Part shown: one piece after another, positions 48,267 to 59,171 of the stretch | How positions within the stretch are numbered: position 1 is the stretch's first letter | Layout: every line of letters begins with the position of its first letter | Source of the DNA: Pseudoxanthomonas sp. YR558 | GTDB lineage: Bacteria > Pseudomonadota > Gammaproteobacteria > Xanthomonadales > Xanthomonadaceae | DNA length: 64,000 bases | Reading direction: 5' to 3' | Assembly: GCF_900116385.1 (NCBI RefSeq) | Contig: NZ_FPCI01000001.1 | Span: forward strand, 248,001-312,000 | Notes under the pieces: generated by a model | What the model was told of the DNA's origin: nothing | Seen by the model: the letters and a program-made list of their open reading frames with translations, nothing else | The model's database searches: none | Position numbers and translations under genes: made by a program

Positions 48267-49832
48267 ATGACGAATATCCACACCGACAAGATCCTCATCC
48301 TCGATTTCGGCGCGCAGTACACGCAGCTGATCGCCCGCCGCATCCGCGAGATCGGCGTCTATTGCGAAATCTGGGCGTGGGACCACGACCCGGACGAAAT
48401 CGCGAAGTTCGGCGCGAAGGGCATCATCCTGTCCGGTGGCCCAGAGTCGACCACGCAGCATGGCGCGCCCGCCGCACCGCAGCAGGTGTTCGACAGCGGC
48501 CTGCCGATCCTTGGCATCTGCTACGGCATGCAGACCCTGGCTGCGCAGCTGGGCGGCGCGACGGAAGCCGCGGACGCACGCGAGTTCGGTCACGCCGAGG
48601 TGCAACTGGTCGCGCACGACGCGCTGCTGGGTGGCCTGAGCGACCACCAAGGCGCGCCGCGCATCGACGTGTGGATGAGCCATGGCGACCACGTCGCGAA
48701 AGCGCCGCCGGGCTGGACGATCACCGCCACCACCGACCGCATCCCGGTCGCGGCGATGGCGCTGGAAGAAAAGCGCTGGTACGGCGTGCAGTTCCATCCG
48801 GAAGTGACGCACACCAAGCAGGGCCAGACGTTGCTCCGCCGCTTCGTCGCCGAGATCTGCGGCTGCAAGACGCTGTGGACGGCCGCGAACATCATCGACG
48901 ACCAGATCGCCCGCGTACGCGAGCAGGTCGGCTCTGACGAGGTGATCCTCGGCCTGTCCGGTGGCGTGGATTCGTCGGTCGTGGCCGCGCTGCTGCACAA
49001 GGCGATCGGCGACCAGCTGACCTGTGTATTCGTCGATACCGGCCTGCTGCGCTGGCAGGAAGGCGACCAGGTGATGGCGATGTTCGCCGAGCACATGGGC
49101 GTCAAGGTCGTGCGCGTCAACGCGGCCGACCGCTATTTCAGCGCGCTGCAAGGGGTCGCCGATCCGGAAGCCAAGCGCAAGATCATCGGCAACCTGTTCG
49201 TCGAGATCTTCGAGGAAGAGTCGAACAAGCTGAAGAACGCCAAGTGGCTGGCGCAGGGCACGATCTATCCGGACGTGATCGAGTCGGCCGGCAGCAAGAC
49301 CGGCAAGGCGCACGTCATCAAGAGCCACCACAACGTCGGTGGCCTGCCCGAGCACATGAAGCTGGGCCTGGTCGAACCGCTGCGCGAGCTGTTCAAGGAC
49401 GAAGTGCGCCGCCTCGGCGTCGAACTCGGCCTGCCGCGCACGATGGTCTATCGCCATCCATTCCCGGGCCCCGGCCTGGGCGTGCGCATCCTGGGCGAAG
49501 TGAAGCCCGAGTACGCCGAACTGCTGGCCAAGGCCGATGCGATCTTCATCGACGAACTGCGCAAGGCCGATCTGTACGACAAGACCTCGCAGGCGTTCGC
49601 CGTGTTCCTGCCGGTGAAGTCGGTGGGTGTCGTCGGTGATGCGCGCGCGTACGAGTGGGTCATTGCACTGCGCGCGGTCGAGACGATCGATTTCATGACC
49701 GCGCATTGGGCGCACCTGCCGTATGAGTTCCTCGGCACCGTCTCCAACCGCATCATCAATGAGCTGCGCGGTGTCTCGCGCGTGGTCTACGACATTTCAG
49801 GCAAGCCGCCGGCCACCATCGAGTGGGAGTGA
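48267..49832 (+). CDS. guaA: GMP synthase (glutamine-hydrolysing)
   Basis: This 521-aa enzyme amidates XMP to GMP. The class I amidotransferase half (about 7-200) has C85 (GICYGMQ) and the His/Glu pair in VQFHPEV. The PP-loop ATPase half has LSGGVDSS (about 230). The C-terminal dimerisation domain ends in PPATIEWE, as in E. coli. The start at 48267 removes a spurious N-terminal extension. tadA overlaps its stop (TGATG). Confidence 0.98.
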   Translation: MTNIHTDKILILDFGAQYTQLIARRIREIGVYCEIWAWDHDPDEIAKFGAKGIILSGGPESTTQHGAPAAPQQVFDSGLPILGICYGMQTLAAQLGGATEAADAREFGHAEVQLVAHDALLGGLSDHQGAPRIDVWMSHGDHVAKAPPGWTITATTDRIPVAAMALEEKRWYGVQFHPEVTHTKQGQTLLRRFVAEICGCKTLWTAANIIDDQIARVREQVGSDEVILGLSGGVDSSVVAALLHKAIGDQLTCVFVDTGLLRWQEGDQVMAMFAEHMGVKVVRVNAADRYFSALQGVADPEAKRKIIGNLFVEIFEEESNKLKNAKWLAQGTIYPDVIESAGSKTGKAHVIKSHHNVGGLPEHMKLGLVEPLRELFKDEVRRLGVELGLPRTMVYRHPFPGPGLGVRILGEVKPEYAELLAKADAIFIDELRKADLYDKTSQAFAVFLPVKSVGVVGDARAYEWVIALRAVETIDFMTAHWAHLPYEFLGTVSNRIINELRGVSRVVYDISGKPPATIEWE

Positions 49833-50308
49833 TGGGCGGTCACGACGACGAGCACTGGATGCGGCACGCGTTCGCCCTGGCGGACCGTGCCCAGCGCGAG
49901 TTCGATGAAATCCCGGTCGGCGCCGTACTCGTCGGTGCTGACGGCCAGGTGCTGGGCGAAGGCTGGAACCGCAACATCCTCGACCACGATCCGACGGCGC
50001 ATGCCGAGATCGTGGCGATGCGCGAAGCGGGCAAGGCGACAGGCAATCACCGGCTGGTCGGCAGCACGCTCTACGTGACCCTGGAGCCTTGCGCCATGTG
50101 CGCCATGGCGCTCGTGCACGCCCGGGTGTCGCGCGTGGTGTACGGCGCCACCGATCCCAAGACCGGCGCTTGCGGCAGCGTTTTCGACCTGATCGCAGAC
50201 CCGCGCCACAACCACCGCATCGAAATTGAGGGGGGCGTGCTGGGTGAAGAAGCGGGGCGCCGGTTGACCAACTACTTCCGCGCCAAGCGCGGACGGCCCC
50301 CGGTCTAG
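49832..50308 (+). CDS. tadA: tRNA-specific adenosine deaminase
   Basis: The 158-aa zinc enzyme converts A34 to inosine in tRNA-Arg(ACG). The zinc and proton-shuttle motifs are HAEIVAM and PCAMC. The ATG at 49832 overlaps the guaA stop. An in-frame GTG 9 nt upstream is a less likely start. Length matches the bacterial family. Confidence 0.94.
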   Translation: MGGHDDEHWMRHAFALADRAQREFDEIPVGAVLVGADGQVLGEGWNRNILDHDPTAHAEIVAMREAGKATGNHRLVGSTLYVTLEPCAMCAMALVHARVSRVVYGATDPKTGACGSVFDLIADPRHNHRIEIEGGVLGEEAGRRLTNYFRAKRGRPPV

Positions 50309-50775
50309 TTTGTCGAGGCGGGCGTCTTTCGCTTCACCTTGCGGTGGTCCATCTCTTCGTTGATCGCGGTGACCGCCAGCGTCGACTCGCGCGCAAGCAA
50401 CAAGCTGGCGGCCAGCATCGCGACCACGCCGAGGGCGGCCAGCCAGGTCGGTAGCGATCCCAAGCGGTGTCCCGTGAATGTATCCACCGCGACCGCCAGA
50501 CTTGTACCCACGAAGCAGCTGATCGCCGCATACAGCAACTGGCCCGCGCGCAGGATGATCAGGCTACGTAAGCGCTGCAGGCCAATGCGCTTCTCGAGCA
50601 GCCCACGTTCCGCGTCGTCGTCCACGTCCGCCAGTTCGCGCAGCAGCGTGCGTGCGCGGTCGATGATGCGGGCCAGGCGGTTGTTGGCGGAGAGCAGCAG
50701 TGATGCGGTCGCCGTCAGGAAGAAGGCCGGCGCCAGCATGGCGGTGAGAACGGCGTGATCGGTCGAAGGATTCAT
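50305..50775 (-). CDS. DUF2721 family membrane protein
   Basis: The 156-aa protein has an N-terminal hydrophobic segment (about 10-30), an amphipathic helical region with [20 protein letters not shown] (about 33-52) typical of DUF2721, and two further membrane segments (about 75-98 and 108-128). A basic tail (HRKVKRK) closes it. No function is known to me. It converges on tadA with overlapping stop codons and is divergent from orn. Confidence 0.78.
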   Translation of the reverse strand: MNPSTDHAVLTAMLAPAFFLTATASLLLSANNRLARIIDRARTLLRELADVDDDAERGLLEKRIGLQRLRSLIILRAGQLLYAAISCFVGTSLAVAVDTFTGHRLGSLPTWLAALGVVAMLAASLLLARESTLAVTAINEEMDHRKVKRKTPASTN

Positions 50776-50802
50776 GGGCCGGTCGCAGGAAGAGGCTGCG
50801 TT

Positions 50803-50815
50803 ATCATGACATGAT
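50803..50815. promoter_or_regulatory. Perfect palindrome in the DUF2721/orn gap
   Basis: ATCATG-A-CATGAT lies 61 nt upstream of the orn start in the divergent gap. It could be an operator or part of the promoter region. Confidence 0.35.
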
Positions 50816-50875
50816 GCGGCCAGACCGCATTCCTGTGGCGGGATTCCCCGGCCACTCCCCATCACGGACAGGTGC

Positions 50876-51439
50876 ATGGCATCCCAAAACGCGAACAATG
50901 ACCGCCTGATCTGGATCGACCTTGAAATGACCGGGCTCGATACCGACCGCGATTCCATCCTCGAGATCGCCACGGTGGTCACCGATTCGAAGTTGAACGT
51001 GCTGGCCGAAGGGCCGGAGTTCGCGATCGCCCACCCGGTGGCGGTGCTGGAAGCCATGGACGACTGGAATCGCAACCAGCACGGTAAGTCGGGCCTGTGG
51101 CAGCGCGTGGTCGAGAGCCAGGTGACGATCGCCGAGGCCGAGGCGCGTACGGTGGCGTTCCTGCACGAGTGGCTGCCCGCAGGCGCATCGCCGATGTGCG
51201 GCAATTCGATCTGCCAGGACCGGCGCTTTTTGCACCGGCTGATGCCGCGGCTGGAGAAGTATTTCCACTACCGCAACCTCGACGTCAGCACCCTCAAGGA
51301 ACTCGCGCGCCGCTGGGCGCCGCAGGTGCTCGAAGGCGTGCGCAAGCAGGCCAGCCACACGGCGCTGAGCGACGTGCGCGATTCGATCGAGGAACTGCGC
51401 CACTACCGCAAACACATGGCGGCACTGGCCGGCGAATGA
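50876..51439 (+). CDS. orn: Oligoribonuclease
   Basis: This 187-aa 3'-to-5' exonuclease degrades di- and short oligoribonucleotides, including pGpG from c-di-GMP turnover. The DEDDh residues sit in [22 protein letters not shown] and [10 protein letters not shown]. Length is normal. The ATG follows GGACAGGTGC, which has a weak Shine-Dalgarno. Confidence 0.97.
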   Translation: MASQNANNDRLIWIDLEMTGLDTDRDSILEIATVVTDSKLNVLAEGPEFAIAHPVAVLEAMDDWNRNQHGKSGLWQRVVESQVTIAEAEARTVAFLHEWLPAGASPMCGNSICQDRRFLHRLMPRLEKYFHYRNLDVSTLKELARRWAPQVLEGVRKQASHTALSDVRDSIEELRHYRKHMAALAGE

Positions 51440-51451
51440 GCCGGCAGGCGA

Positions 51452-52402
51452 TTACGTGGCCGGCTTGGCCACGTCGCCGTCGTCGACGACACCCTTGGTG
51501 ATGATGTCGCCCAGCGGCGCACCATCGCCGTTGTGGTGGTACACGTGCAGGTCTCGCTGCGGGTAGGGGATGTTGAGGCCCTGGCCGATGATCTCGGTGC
51601 GCACGGCCTCGGTGAGGTCGCTCTTGGTCTCGCCGAAATCCTTGGTCTTCGTCCACGCCAGCAGAATCAGGTCGACGCTGCTCTCGCTCAGCTTGCTGAC
51701 GATGACGCTCGGTGCCGGTTCGTCCAGCACGTGGGGATGATCCTGGGCGAGCTTCAGCAGGATCGCCTTGGCCTGCTTGAGGTCATCGTCGTAGCCCACG
51801 CCCACCGGGATATCGATGCGGCGCCGCGGCTTGGCGGTGAAATTGATGATCGGCGCCGTGGTGATCAGGCTGTTCGGCAATACGATCAGGCGATTGTCCA
51901 ACGTGCGCATGCGGGTCTGGAAGATGCGCACTTCCTCGACGATGCCCTCCAGTCCCCCGGCCTGAACATAGTCGCCATCGCGGAACGGGCGCAACACGAT
52001 CAGCATCACGCCGGAGGCGATGTTGGACAGCGAATCCTTCAGCGCCAGGCCGACGGCCAGGCCGGCGGCACCCAGCACGGCCAGCATCGAGGTCGGGTTC
52101 ACGCCCAACGAGGTGAGCGCGGTGATGATGACCAGCACCATCATCGCGGCATAGCTCGCGCGGCGCAGGAAACCCCCCAGCGTCGCGTCCGCATGGGTGC
52201 GCCCCAACACGCGCTCCAGGCCGAGGCTCAGCCGCTTGGCCAACCACATGCCGACCAGGAAGATGATCGCCGCGGCCAGCAGTTTCAGGCCCCATGTCTC
52301 GAGCAACTGCAGCCAATCGATGCCGCGCAGTTCCTGCATCAGCGCGGCGGGCTCGGTGGGGATCTCGGGCAGGGCGGGCGGGGTCTTGGCGGGGGCGGAC
52401 AT
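51452..52402 (-). CDS. Small-conductance mechanosensitive channel, MscS family
   Basis: The 316-aa protein has an extra N-terminal segment, three transmembrane helices and the pore helix GAAGLAVGLALKDSLSNIASG (split as GAAGLAVGLALK and DSLSNIASG, about 112-132), followed by the cytosolic cage domain (PFRDGDYVQAGGLEGIVEEV). It protects against hypo-osmotic shock. The start at 52402 lies only 12 nt beyond the ppsA terminator T-run, so its transcription source is unclear. Confidence 0.92.
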   Translation of the reverse strand: MSAPAKTPPALPEIPTEPAALMQELRGIDWLQLLETWGLKLLAAAIIFLVGMWLAKRLSLGLERVLGRTHADATLGGFLRRASYAAMMVLVIITALTSLGVNPTSMLAVLGAAGLAVGLALKDSLSNIASGVMLIVLRPFRDGDYVQAGGLEGIVEEVRIFQTRMRTLDNRLIVLPNSLITTAPIINFTAKPRRRIDIPVGVGYDDDLKQAKAILLKLAQDHPHVLDEPAPSVIVSKLSESSVDLILLAWTKTKDFGETKSDLTEAVRTEIIGQGLNIPYPQRDLHVYHHNGDGAPLGDIITKGVVDDGDVAKPAT

Positions 52403-52413
52403 CGGAGCTCCTG

Positions 52414-52442
52414 AAAAACGGCACGCCCCATCAGGGGCGTGC
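52414..52442 (-). terminator. Intrinsic terminator of ppsA, directly upstream of mscS
   Basis: On the minus strand a perfect 9-bp stem (GCACGCCCC/GGGGCGTGC, loop TGAT) is followed by CGTTTTTC. The mscS ribosome binding site (CAGGAG) follows at once. Confidence 0.85.
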
Positions 52443-52463
52443 AGTGGCATGAGGCGATGTTAA

Positions 52464-52483
52464 CCGTCTTCACGTGAAGACGG
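52464..52483. promoter_or_regulatory. Perfect 20-nt palindrome downstream of ppsA
   Basis: CCGTCTTCAC followed by its exact reverse complement GTGAAGACGG, with CACGTG in the centre. It lies between the ppsA stop codon and the terminator, upstream of mscS. It may be an operator for mscS or a second RNA hairpin. Confidence 0.5.
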
Positions 52484-52495
52484 GCGCGCGCGGCG

Positions 52496-54874
<2,379 letters not shown>

Positions 54875-54942
54875 TGCTCCGAAATGGACCACACCGCGCC
54901 GAGGACCGTCGGCGTGGGGCCGTGTCTAGGGGGAAGAAGCGA

Positions 54943-54957
54943 TATGATGCAGTGCAT
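54943..54957. promoter_or_regulatory. -10-like element overlapping a short palindrome in the ppsA/ppsR gap
   Basis: TATGAT (54943-54948) overlaps the palindrome ATGCA-G-TGCAT (54947-54957) in the 145-nt divergent gap. A regulator bound here could act on one or both genes. Confidence 0.35.
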
Positions 54958-55019
54958 ACCAATTGCAGACAAGCTTGATTTAGCAGGGGTTTCCATGGTG
55001 AAGCAGGGGGAAAGTGGTC

Positions 55020-55841
55020 ATGTCTGAACTGCGTCCGGTGTTCTACGTGTCCGATGGCACCGGTATCACGGCCGAGACCATCGGCCACAGCCTGCTGACC
55101 CAGTTCGCGGGCATGCGGTTCCAGACCGACCGGCTGTCCTTCGTGGACGACGAGGAGAAGGCGAGGGATGCCGCGGATCGCATTCGCCGCACAGGTGAGC
55201 GGATGGGCTCTCGTCCCATCGTGGTGAGCTCCTGCGTGGATCCGGCGCTGAGCGCACTCATCGCGGAGAGCGGCGCGTTAATGCTGGATGTGTTCGCGCC
55301 CTTCATCGAGCCCTTGGAGCGCGAGCTGGGCGAACAGCGCCAGTCGCGCGTCGGCCAGGCGCATGGCCTGGTGGATTTCGAGACCTACCATCGCCGCATC
55401 AACGCGATGAACTTCGCGCTGACCCACGACGACGGCATGGCGGTGAACTACGACGAGGCGGACGTGATCCTGGTCGCCGTGTCGCGTGCGGGCAAGACGC
55501 CCACCTGTGTCTACCTGGCACTGCATTACGGCGTGCGGGCGGCGAACTATCCGCTGACGGATGGCGACCTGGAAACCGATCGCCTGCCGGCGCGCCTGCG
55601 TCCCTATCGCCGCAAGCTGTTCGCGTTGACCATCGACCCGGAGCGCCTGCAGCAGATCCGGCAGGAGCGTCGCCCGAACTCGACCTATTCGAAGCTGGAG
55701 ACCTGCAAGCGCGAGGTCGCGGCGGCGGAAGCGATGTTCCAGGTGGAGCGCCTGCCCACGCTGAGCACCACCAACAAGTCGATCGAGGAGATCTCCAGCA
55801 AGGTGCTCTCCACGCTGGGCCTGCAGCGCGAGATGTACTGA
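55020..55841 (+). CDS. ppsR: PEP synthase regulatory kinase/pyrophosphorylase (DUF299)
   Basis: The 273-aa protein inactivates PpsA by ADP-dependent phosphorylation and reactivates it by Pi-dependent dephosphorylation. The P-loop-like motif VSRAGKTPT (about 153-161) and YPLTDGDL are family hallmarks. AGGGGGAAAG gives a good ribosome binding site for the ATG at 55020. An in-frame GTG lies 6 nt upstream. The divergent arrangement with ppsA is conserved. Confidence 0.95.
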   Translation: MSELRPVFYVSDGTGITAETIGHSLLTQFAGMRFQTDRLSFVDDEEKARDAADRIRRTGERMGSRPIVVSSCVDPALSALIAESGALMLDVFAPFIEPLERELGEQRQSRVGQAHGLVDFETYHRRINAMNFALTHDDGMAVNYDEADVILVAVSRAGKTPTCVYLALHYGVRAANYPLTDGDLETDRLPARLRPYRRKLFALTIDPERLQQIRQERRPNSTYSKLETCKREVAAAEAMFQVERLPTLSTTNKSIEEISSKVLSTLGLQREMY

Positions 55842-55945
55842 GCGGGGAGGGTGCGGTGCTGACCCGGAAATCCACGGGCGGTAGACCCTTAACTTAGGCC
55901 GCACGCGGGTGCGCGTCAATGCTGCCGCGCGGGGATTTACGCGTG

Positions 55946-55951
55946 TAGGAT
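55946..55951 (+). promoter_or_regulatory. Candidate -10 element close to the DUF1249 ATG
   Basis: TAGGAT ends 6 nt before the ATG at 55958, the same spacing as at 38109 and 42677. No -35 is clear. Confidence 0.28.
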
Positions 55952-55957
55952 CGAGCC

Positions 55958-56440
55958 ATGTCCCAGGCCCTGGCCCGCACCGCACGCATCCCCCGGCTCA
56001 GCCGATTCGGTTGGCTGATGGCGCTGTATGCGGAGAACCACGCCCGGCTGCTGCGGCTGTTCGCGCCGGAGCACCTGGCGCCCGGCCTGTACGTATCCTC
56101 CATTGGCGACGGGCTGGATGTGCGCCTGGAGGTCATCGAGACCCATCGCTATACGGTGGAACTGCGGCTGACCTACGACCTGTGCGACCCGGTGACCGGC
56201 GAACCCGATCCTTCGGCTTTCGTGCGGTTGTACCGCGATGCGCACCAGGCCGAAGCGACGCACTGCTATGTCGGGCGCCGCTGGCAGGACGTGATCGGGT
56301 TGTATCCGCCGCCCGCAGAGGTCATCAGCCATCGCATGCGGATGAACACCTTCCTCGGCAAATGGCTGGAGTATCTCGCCGAGCAAGGTCATGGCGTCGC
56401 CACCCTGCGCCCCGTCGAGGCAGCGCGCGCCATCGCCTGA
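55958..56440 (+). CDS. DUF1249 family protein
   Basis: The 160-aa soluble protein has the DUF1249 pattern: a N-terminal FGWLMALYAENHARLLRLF segment, a central beta-rich part (YTVELRLTYDL, VRLYRDAHQAEA) and NTFLGKWLEYLAEQGH at the end. The family is widespread in gammaproteobacteria and lacks a known function. The gene stands alone between ppsR and a convergent small gene. Confidence 0.88.
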   Translation: MSQALARTARIPRLSRFGWLMALYAENHARLLRLFAPEHLAPGLYVSSIGDGLDVRLEVIETHRYTVELRLTYDLCDPVTGEPDPSAFVRLYRDAHQAEATHCYVGRRWQDVIGLYPPPAEVISHRMRMNTFLGKWLEYLAEQGHGVATLRPVEAARAIA

Positions 56441-56451
56441 TCCTGATGGGT

Positions 56452-56679
56452 TCAGGCCACCCGCATGAAGCGGATGGCATTCAACCGGCGCAGGCCGTTG
56501 CTCGCGTCCCGAGAAAGATTCATCACGTCGACCGCGCCGACGGTTTCCAGCTCGAGCAGTCGCTGGGCAACCGCGTCGAAAGCGGCTTCATCCAGGCCCA
56601 GCGACCCGGCGGTCCACCGTGTATCCCGATTGATGGGCAGTTGGGAAAGCAGTTCGTCTGTAAGCGAATCGTGGGTCAT
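56452..56679 (-). CDS. Small protein of unknown function
   Basis: A 75-aa protein, acidic in its first part, with a GLDEAAFDAVAQRLLELETVGAVDVMN segment (split as GLDEAAFDAVAQRL and LELETVGAVDVMN) that may form two helices and a strand, like a small winged-helix or regulatory domain. I recognise no family. A GGAG ribosome binding site about 10 nt before the ATG at 56679 supports this start over the longer frame to 56769. It converges with the DUF1249 gene. Confidence 0.55.
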   Translation of the reverse strand: MTHDSLTDELLSQLPINRDTRWTAGSLGLDEAAFDAVAQRLLELETVGAVDVMNLSRDASNGLRRLNAIRFMRVA

Positions 56680-57008
56680 GACGGCAGGCTCCGGGCAAGG
56701 GGCACCAGCTTCCACTGCACTTGTCTCAGGACGTGCGCCCGGCCAGCGATGACGCGATGGCGGGCACACTCCGCTTCTACGCCGTCTGCCGTCAGATTCT
56801 TGTAAATGCCTGCGAAAGCGGCATTACGAAATGATCCCTACCTTGCGAGCAGGAAGGAGCGCCGCGACGCGTTGGGTTGTGGGTGTCTTCATGCCGTTTC
56901 CCCGGTGCCGCTCTAGTGCTAACTTCGACATAGTTGGGTGCGGCCGCTAGACGATGAAGGCTGAGTGCCGCGAGCAATCGCTGACGGTATGCCGGGGTTG
57001 TCGAGGCG
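56680..57008. other. Intergenic region without supported gene
   Basis: These 329 nt lie between two minus-strand genes. They hold several short A/T-richer patches but no frame with a credible start and ribosome binding site, and no strong hairpin with a T-run. Confidence 0.5.
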
Positions 57009-57980
57009 TCAGGGCCTGGCTTTCAGCGTCCGGGCCTTCTCGGCATGCTCGTCCAGTGCCGCCATCGTCTCGACGCGGATGCGCTCCTCCTCCGCAGCGA
57101 GCGCGTGCACCGCGCCGATCAGGCGGTTGTATTCCCTCAGGTCGGCGTCCGTCTGGAACATCAGCGTGTCCCCATCGGCCTGTGCGCTGTGCATGCGCCC
57201 GGCCATGAACTCGGTGACTGCCAGGGCAGCGTCGAACATCTGTCGCTGGTCGATCAGTGCGCGCGCGTTGCGTTCGTAGGTCTTCTTGCGTTGGGCCTCG
57301 AAGCCGCTCATGAAGGCAGCGAATCCGCGCGCATCCTTCAACCCCATGATCTCGGCTTCGAACGCCACCAGCCGGGCATTGTTTGCGGCGTCGTACTTGC
57401 GCAGGCCTGCTTGCGCCTGCTCCAGCGTAGCGCGATTCCGCTCGATGCCTTCCCTCGAGGTCAACCGCTGCGGCGATAGCACCTCTTCCAGCCTCAGGTC
57501 TGCGAGTGCCCGCATGTAGGCGATGTCCGCGGCGCTGGCTTGGCGTTGGAACTTGGTCATGATCGCGGCGGCGCGCTGCAACAGGGTTCCTTCATCCGCA
57601 GACGACGCCTCGATGGGCGCATCCGCGGTAGGCTGACCGTTCAGCGAGGCCTTGCGTGCTGCGAACGCGGCCTGCATTTCCTGCAGTGCCGCTTCGTCGG
57701 CCTTCCGATCGTGCTCGACCTTGGCGCCCACCCGGATAAGGCCAGCGATCATGGTGATCGCCAGCACGCCAACGACAACGGAAACGCCCGCAGGCAAAGC
57801 CCAGCGACGCCAGCCGGTTCTCGGCGGGGGCGCCACGTGCGATCGCGGAGGTTGGCTGAAAACAAGCCTGCCGAAATCCGGGGGCGTCAGTGGCACGGGC
57901 GGTGGCGCTCCGCAATGTGGGCATGCACCCTTCACTTCGCTTCGGTCACGTCCGCACACGGCGCAAGCGTTCAATGCCAT
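57009..57980 (-). CDS. Zinc-ribbon, single-pass membrane protein of unknown function
   Basis: The 323-aa protein begins with a zinc-ribbon-like pair of motifs (C6-x2-C9 and C20-x2-C23), followed by a Pro-rich stretch, one transmembrane helix (about 62-84) and a long, mostly helical, Ala/Arg/Glu-rich domain (about 90-320) that is probably a coiled coil outside the membrane. Zinc-ribbon plus membrane-anchor proteins occur in several unrelated families. I recognise no named one. It is the first protein gene downstream of the tRNA operon terminator on this strand. Confidence 0.72.
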   Translation of the reverse strand: MALNACAVCGRDRSEVKGACPHCGAPPPVPLTPPDFGRLVFSQPPRSHVAPPPRTGWRRWALPAGVSVVVGVLAITMIAGLIRVGAKVEHDRKADEAALQEMQAAFAARKASLNGQPTADAPIEASSADEGTLLQRAAAIMTKFQRQASAADIAYMRALADLRLEEVLSPQRLTSREGIERNRATLEQAQAGLRKYDAANNARLVAFEAEIMGLKDARGFAAFMSGFEAQRKKTYERNARALIDQRQMFDAALAVTEFMAGRMHSAQADGDTLMFQTDADLREYNRLIGAVHALAAEEERIRVETMAALDEHAEKARTLKARP

Positions 57981-58044
57981 CCCGGTAGTCCCCTTGTTCC
58001 CCGCGTCGATGCTACTTCAACGAGAGCGGGTGGGGCAGGCAGGC

Positions 58045-58076
58045 AAAAAAACGGGGCCACCTTTCGGCAGCCCCGG
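58045..58076 (-). terminator. Terminator of the tRNA operon
   Basis: On the minus strand an imperfect stem CGGGGCTGCC/GGTGGCCCCG with a GAAA loop is followed by seven T residues, 15 nt after the tRNA-Glu 3' end. Confidence 0.88.
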
Positions 58077-58090
58077 ATACTTCAAGAAGT

Positions 58091-58166
58091 TGGCGTCCCC
58101 ACGGGGATTCGAACCCCGGTCGCTACCGTGAAAGGGTAATGTCCTAGGCCTCTAGACGATGGGGAC
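58091..58166 (-). tRNA. tRNA-Glu (anticodon TTC)
   Basis: 76 nt with encoded CCA. The acceptor stem GTCCCC pairs with GGGGAC, the T-loop GGTTCGAAT is standard, and the anticodon loop CCTTTCACG gives TTC. It follows tRNA-Ala by 52 nt in the same operon. Confidence 0.97.
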
Positions 58167-58218
58167 ACACGAAAAATTTCGCCAGATTTTCATCCCGGAC
58201 GGCCTATTGTCCGGAAGT

Positions 58219-58294
58219 TGGTGGAGCCAGGCGGGATCGAACCGCCGACCTCCTGCATGCCATGCAGGCGCTCTCCCAGCTGAGCTATGGCCCC
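58219..58294 (-). tRNA. tRNA-Ala (anticodon GGC)
   Basis: 76 nt with encoded CCA. Acceptor stem GGGGCCA/TGGCTCC with one G-U pair, D-loop AGCTCAGCTGGGAGAGC, anticodon stem-loop CTGCATGGCATGCAG giving GGC, and T-loop GGTTCGATC. Confidence 0.97.
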
Positions 58295-58313
58295 ACGTGC
58301 TGGCAGGAGCGGA

Positions 58314-58342
58314 ATAATAGCCAGCCTCTTTCCGATGCGCAA
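58314..58342 (-). promoter_or_regulatory. sigma70-type promoter of the tRNA operon
   Basis: On the minus strand TTGCGC (58337-58342) is followed by a 17-nt spacer and TATTAT (58314-58319). This puts the transcript start about 12-13 nt upstream of tRNA-Ala. Confidence 0.7.
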
Positions 58343-58433
58343 GCTTTCGTAACGAAAATTTTCACGACTGGCGAACGTTGCGGCATGCGGGTGAAATACC
58401 ACGCTTGAAAAACAACGGGACCACGTACGGCGC

Positions 58434-59171
58434 ATGATCGGTTTGTCGGTGAAGGAATGGGCGGCGTGGGCACCGGGCCTGGTGGACCAGGCCGCGTGGT
58501 CGGCGTGGGCGCAGGCTCCGTGGCTGCCGATGGGCGAGGAAACGCCGGCATTGTCCGAAGTCCCGGCCATGCAACGTCGTCGCATCGAACGCCTGGGACG
58601 CATGGCGATCCAGACCGCGTTCTGGTGCCAGCGCGCGGACGAGGGCGGTGTGCCGATGGTGTTCGCGTCCCGGCATGGGGATGTCGCGCGTTCGATGGAA
58701 TTGCTGGAAGCGCTGGTCGCGGGTGATTCACCCTCGCCGACGACATTCGGGCTGTCGGTGCACAACGCCATCGCGGCGCTGTATTCCATCCTGCGGGGCG
58801 AGCGCGGCAACTACGTAGCGACGGCAGGAGGCATGGCCACCGTCGAGACGGCGTTCATCGAGGCGGTGGCGTTGCTCGCCGATGGTGCGCCCGAAGTGCT
58901 GTTGGTCGTTTATGACGCACCGTTGCCAGCGGTCTACGGCAGCTTCGCGGATGAACCGGATGCAGGCTTCGCCTGGTGTTGGCGACTAGTCGGTACCGAT
59001 CCGGCACTTCCCACCCTGCGATTGGCTTGGGGTGCTGAGGAGGGCGAAGGCGAGGGCGTTCCCGCTTCGTTGCCACATGGGCTGGACGTCTTGCGCTTCC
59101 TGCTGGCGCGCGAAGCGCAACTGGCATGGAGCGGCGACGGCGTGCGCTGGCAGTGGCGGCGCGATGCGTGA
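58434..59171 (+). CDS. Beta-ketoacyl synthase-like chain-length factor (aryl-polyene cluster)
   Basis: The 245-aa protein is a short ketosynthase-fold protein of the kind found at the head of aryl-polyene/xanthomonadin clusters. The segment GNYVATAGGMATVETA (about 124-139) lies where active ketosynthases carry the catalytic Cys, but there is none, so it is probably a non-catalytic partner (chain-length factor). The length is about half that of a full ketosynthase. It overlaps the acyltransferase start by 8 nt. Confidence 0.85.
   Translation: MIGLSVKEWAAWAPGLVDQAAWSAWAQAPWLPMGEETPALSEVPAMQRRRIERLGRMAIQTAFWCQRADEGGVPMVFASRHGDVARSMELLEALVAGDSPSPTTFGLSVHNAIAALYSILRGERGNYVATAGGMATVETAFIEAVALLADGAPEVLLVVYDAPLPAVYGSFADEPDAGFAWCWRLVGTDPALPTLRLAWGAEEGEGEGVPASLPHGLDVLRFLLAREAQLAWSGDGVRWQWRRDA

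Noticed and set aside
56792..56977. Minus-strand frame of 61 codons in the gap before the zinc-ribbon gene
   Set aside because: No ribosome binding site, no recognisable composition, and no partner gene. Not supported.
58045..58430. tRNA-linked integration site for a mobile element
   Set aside because: I looked for a duplicated tRNA 3' end or an integrase gene near the tRNA pair and saw neither. The pigment cluster is usual for xanthomonads.
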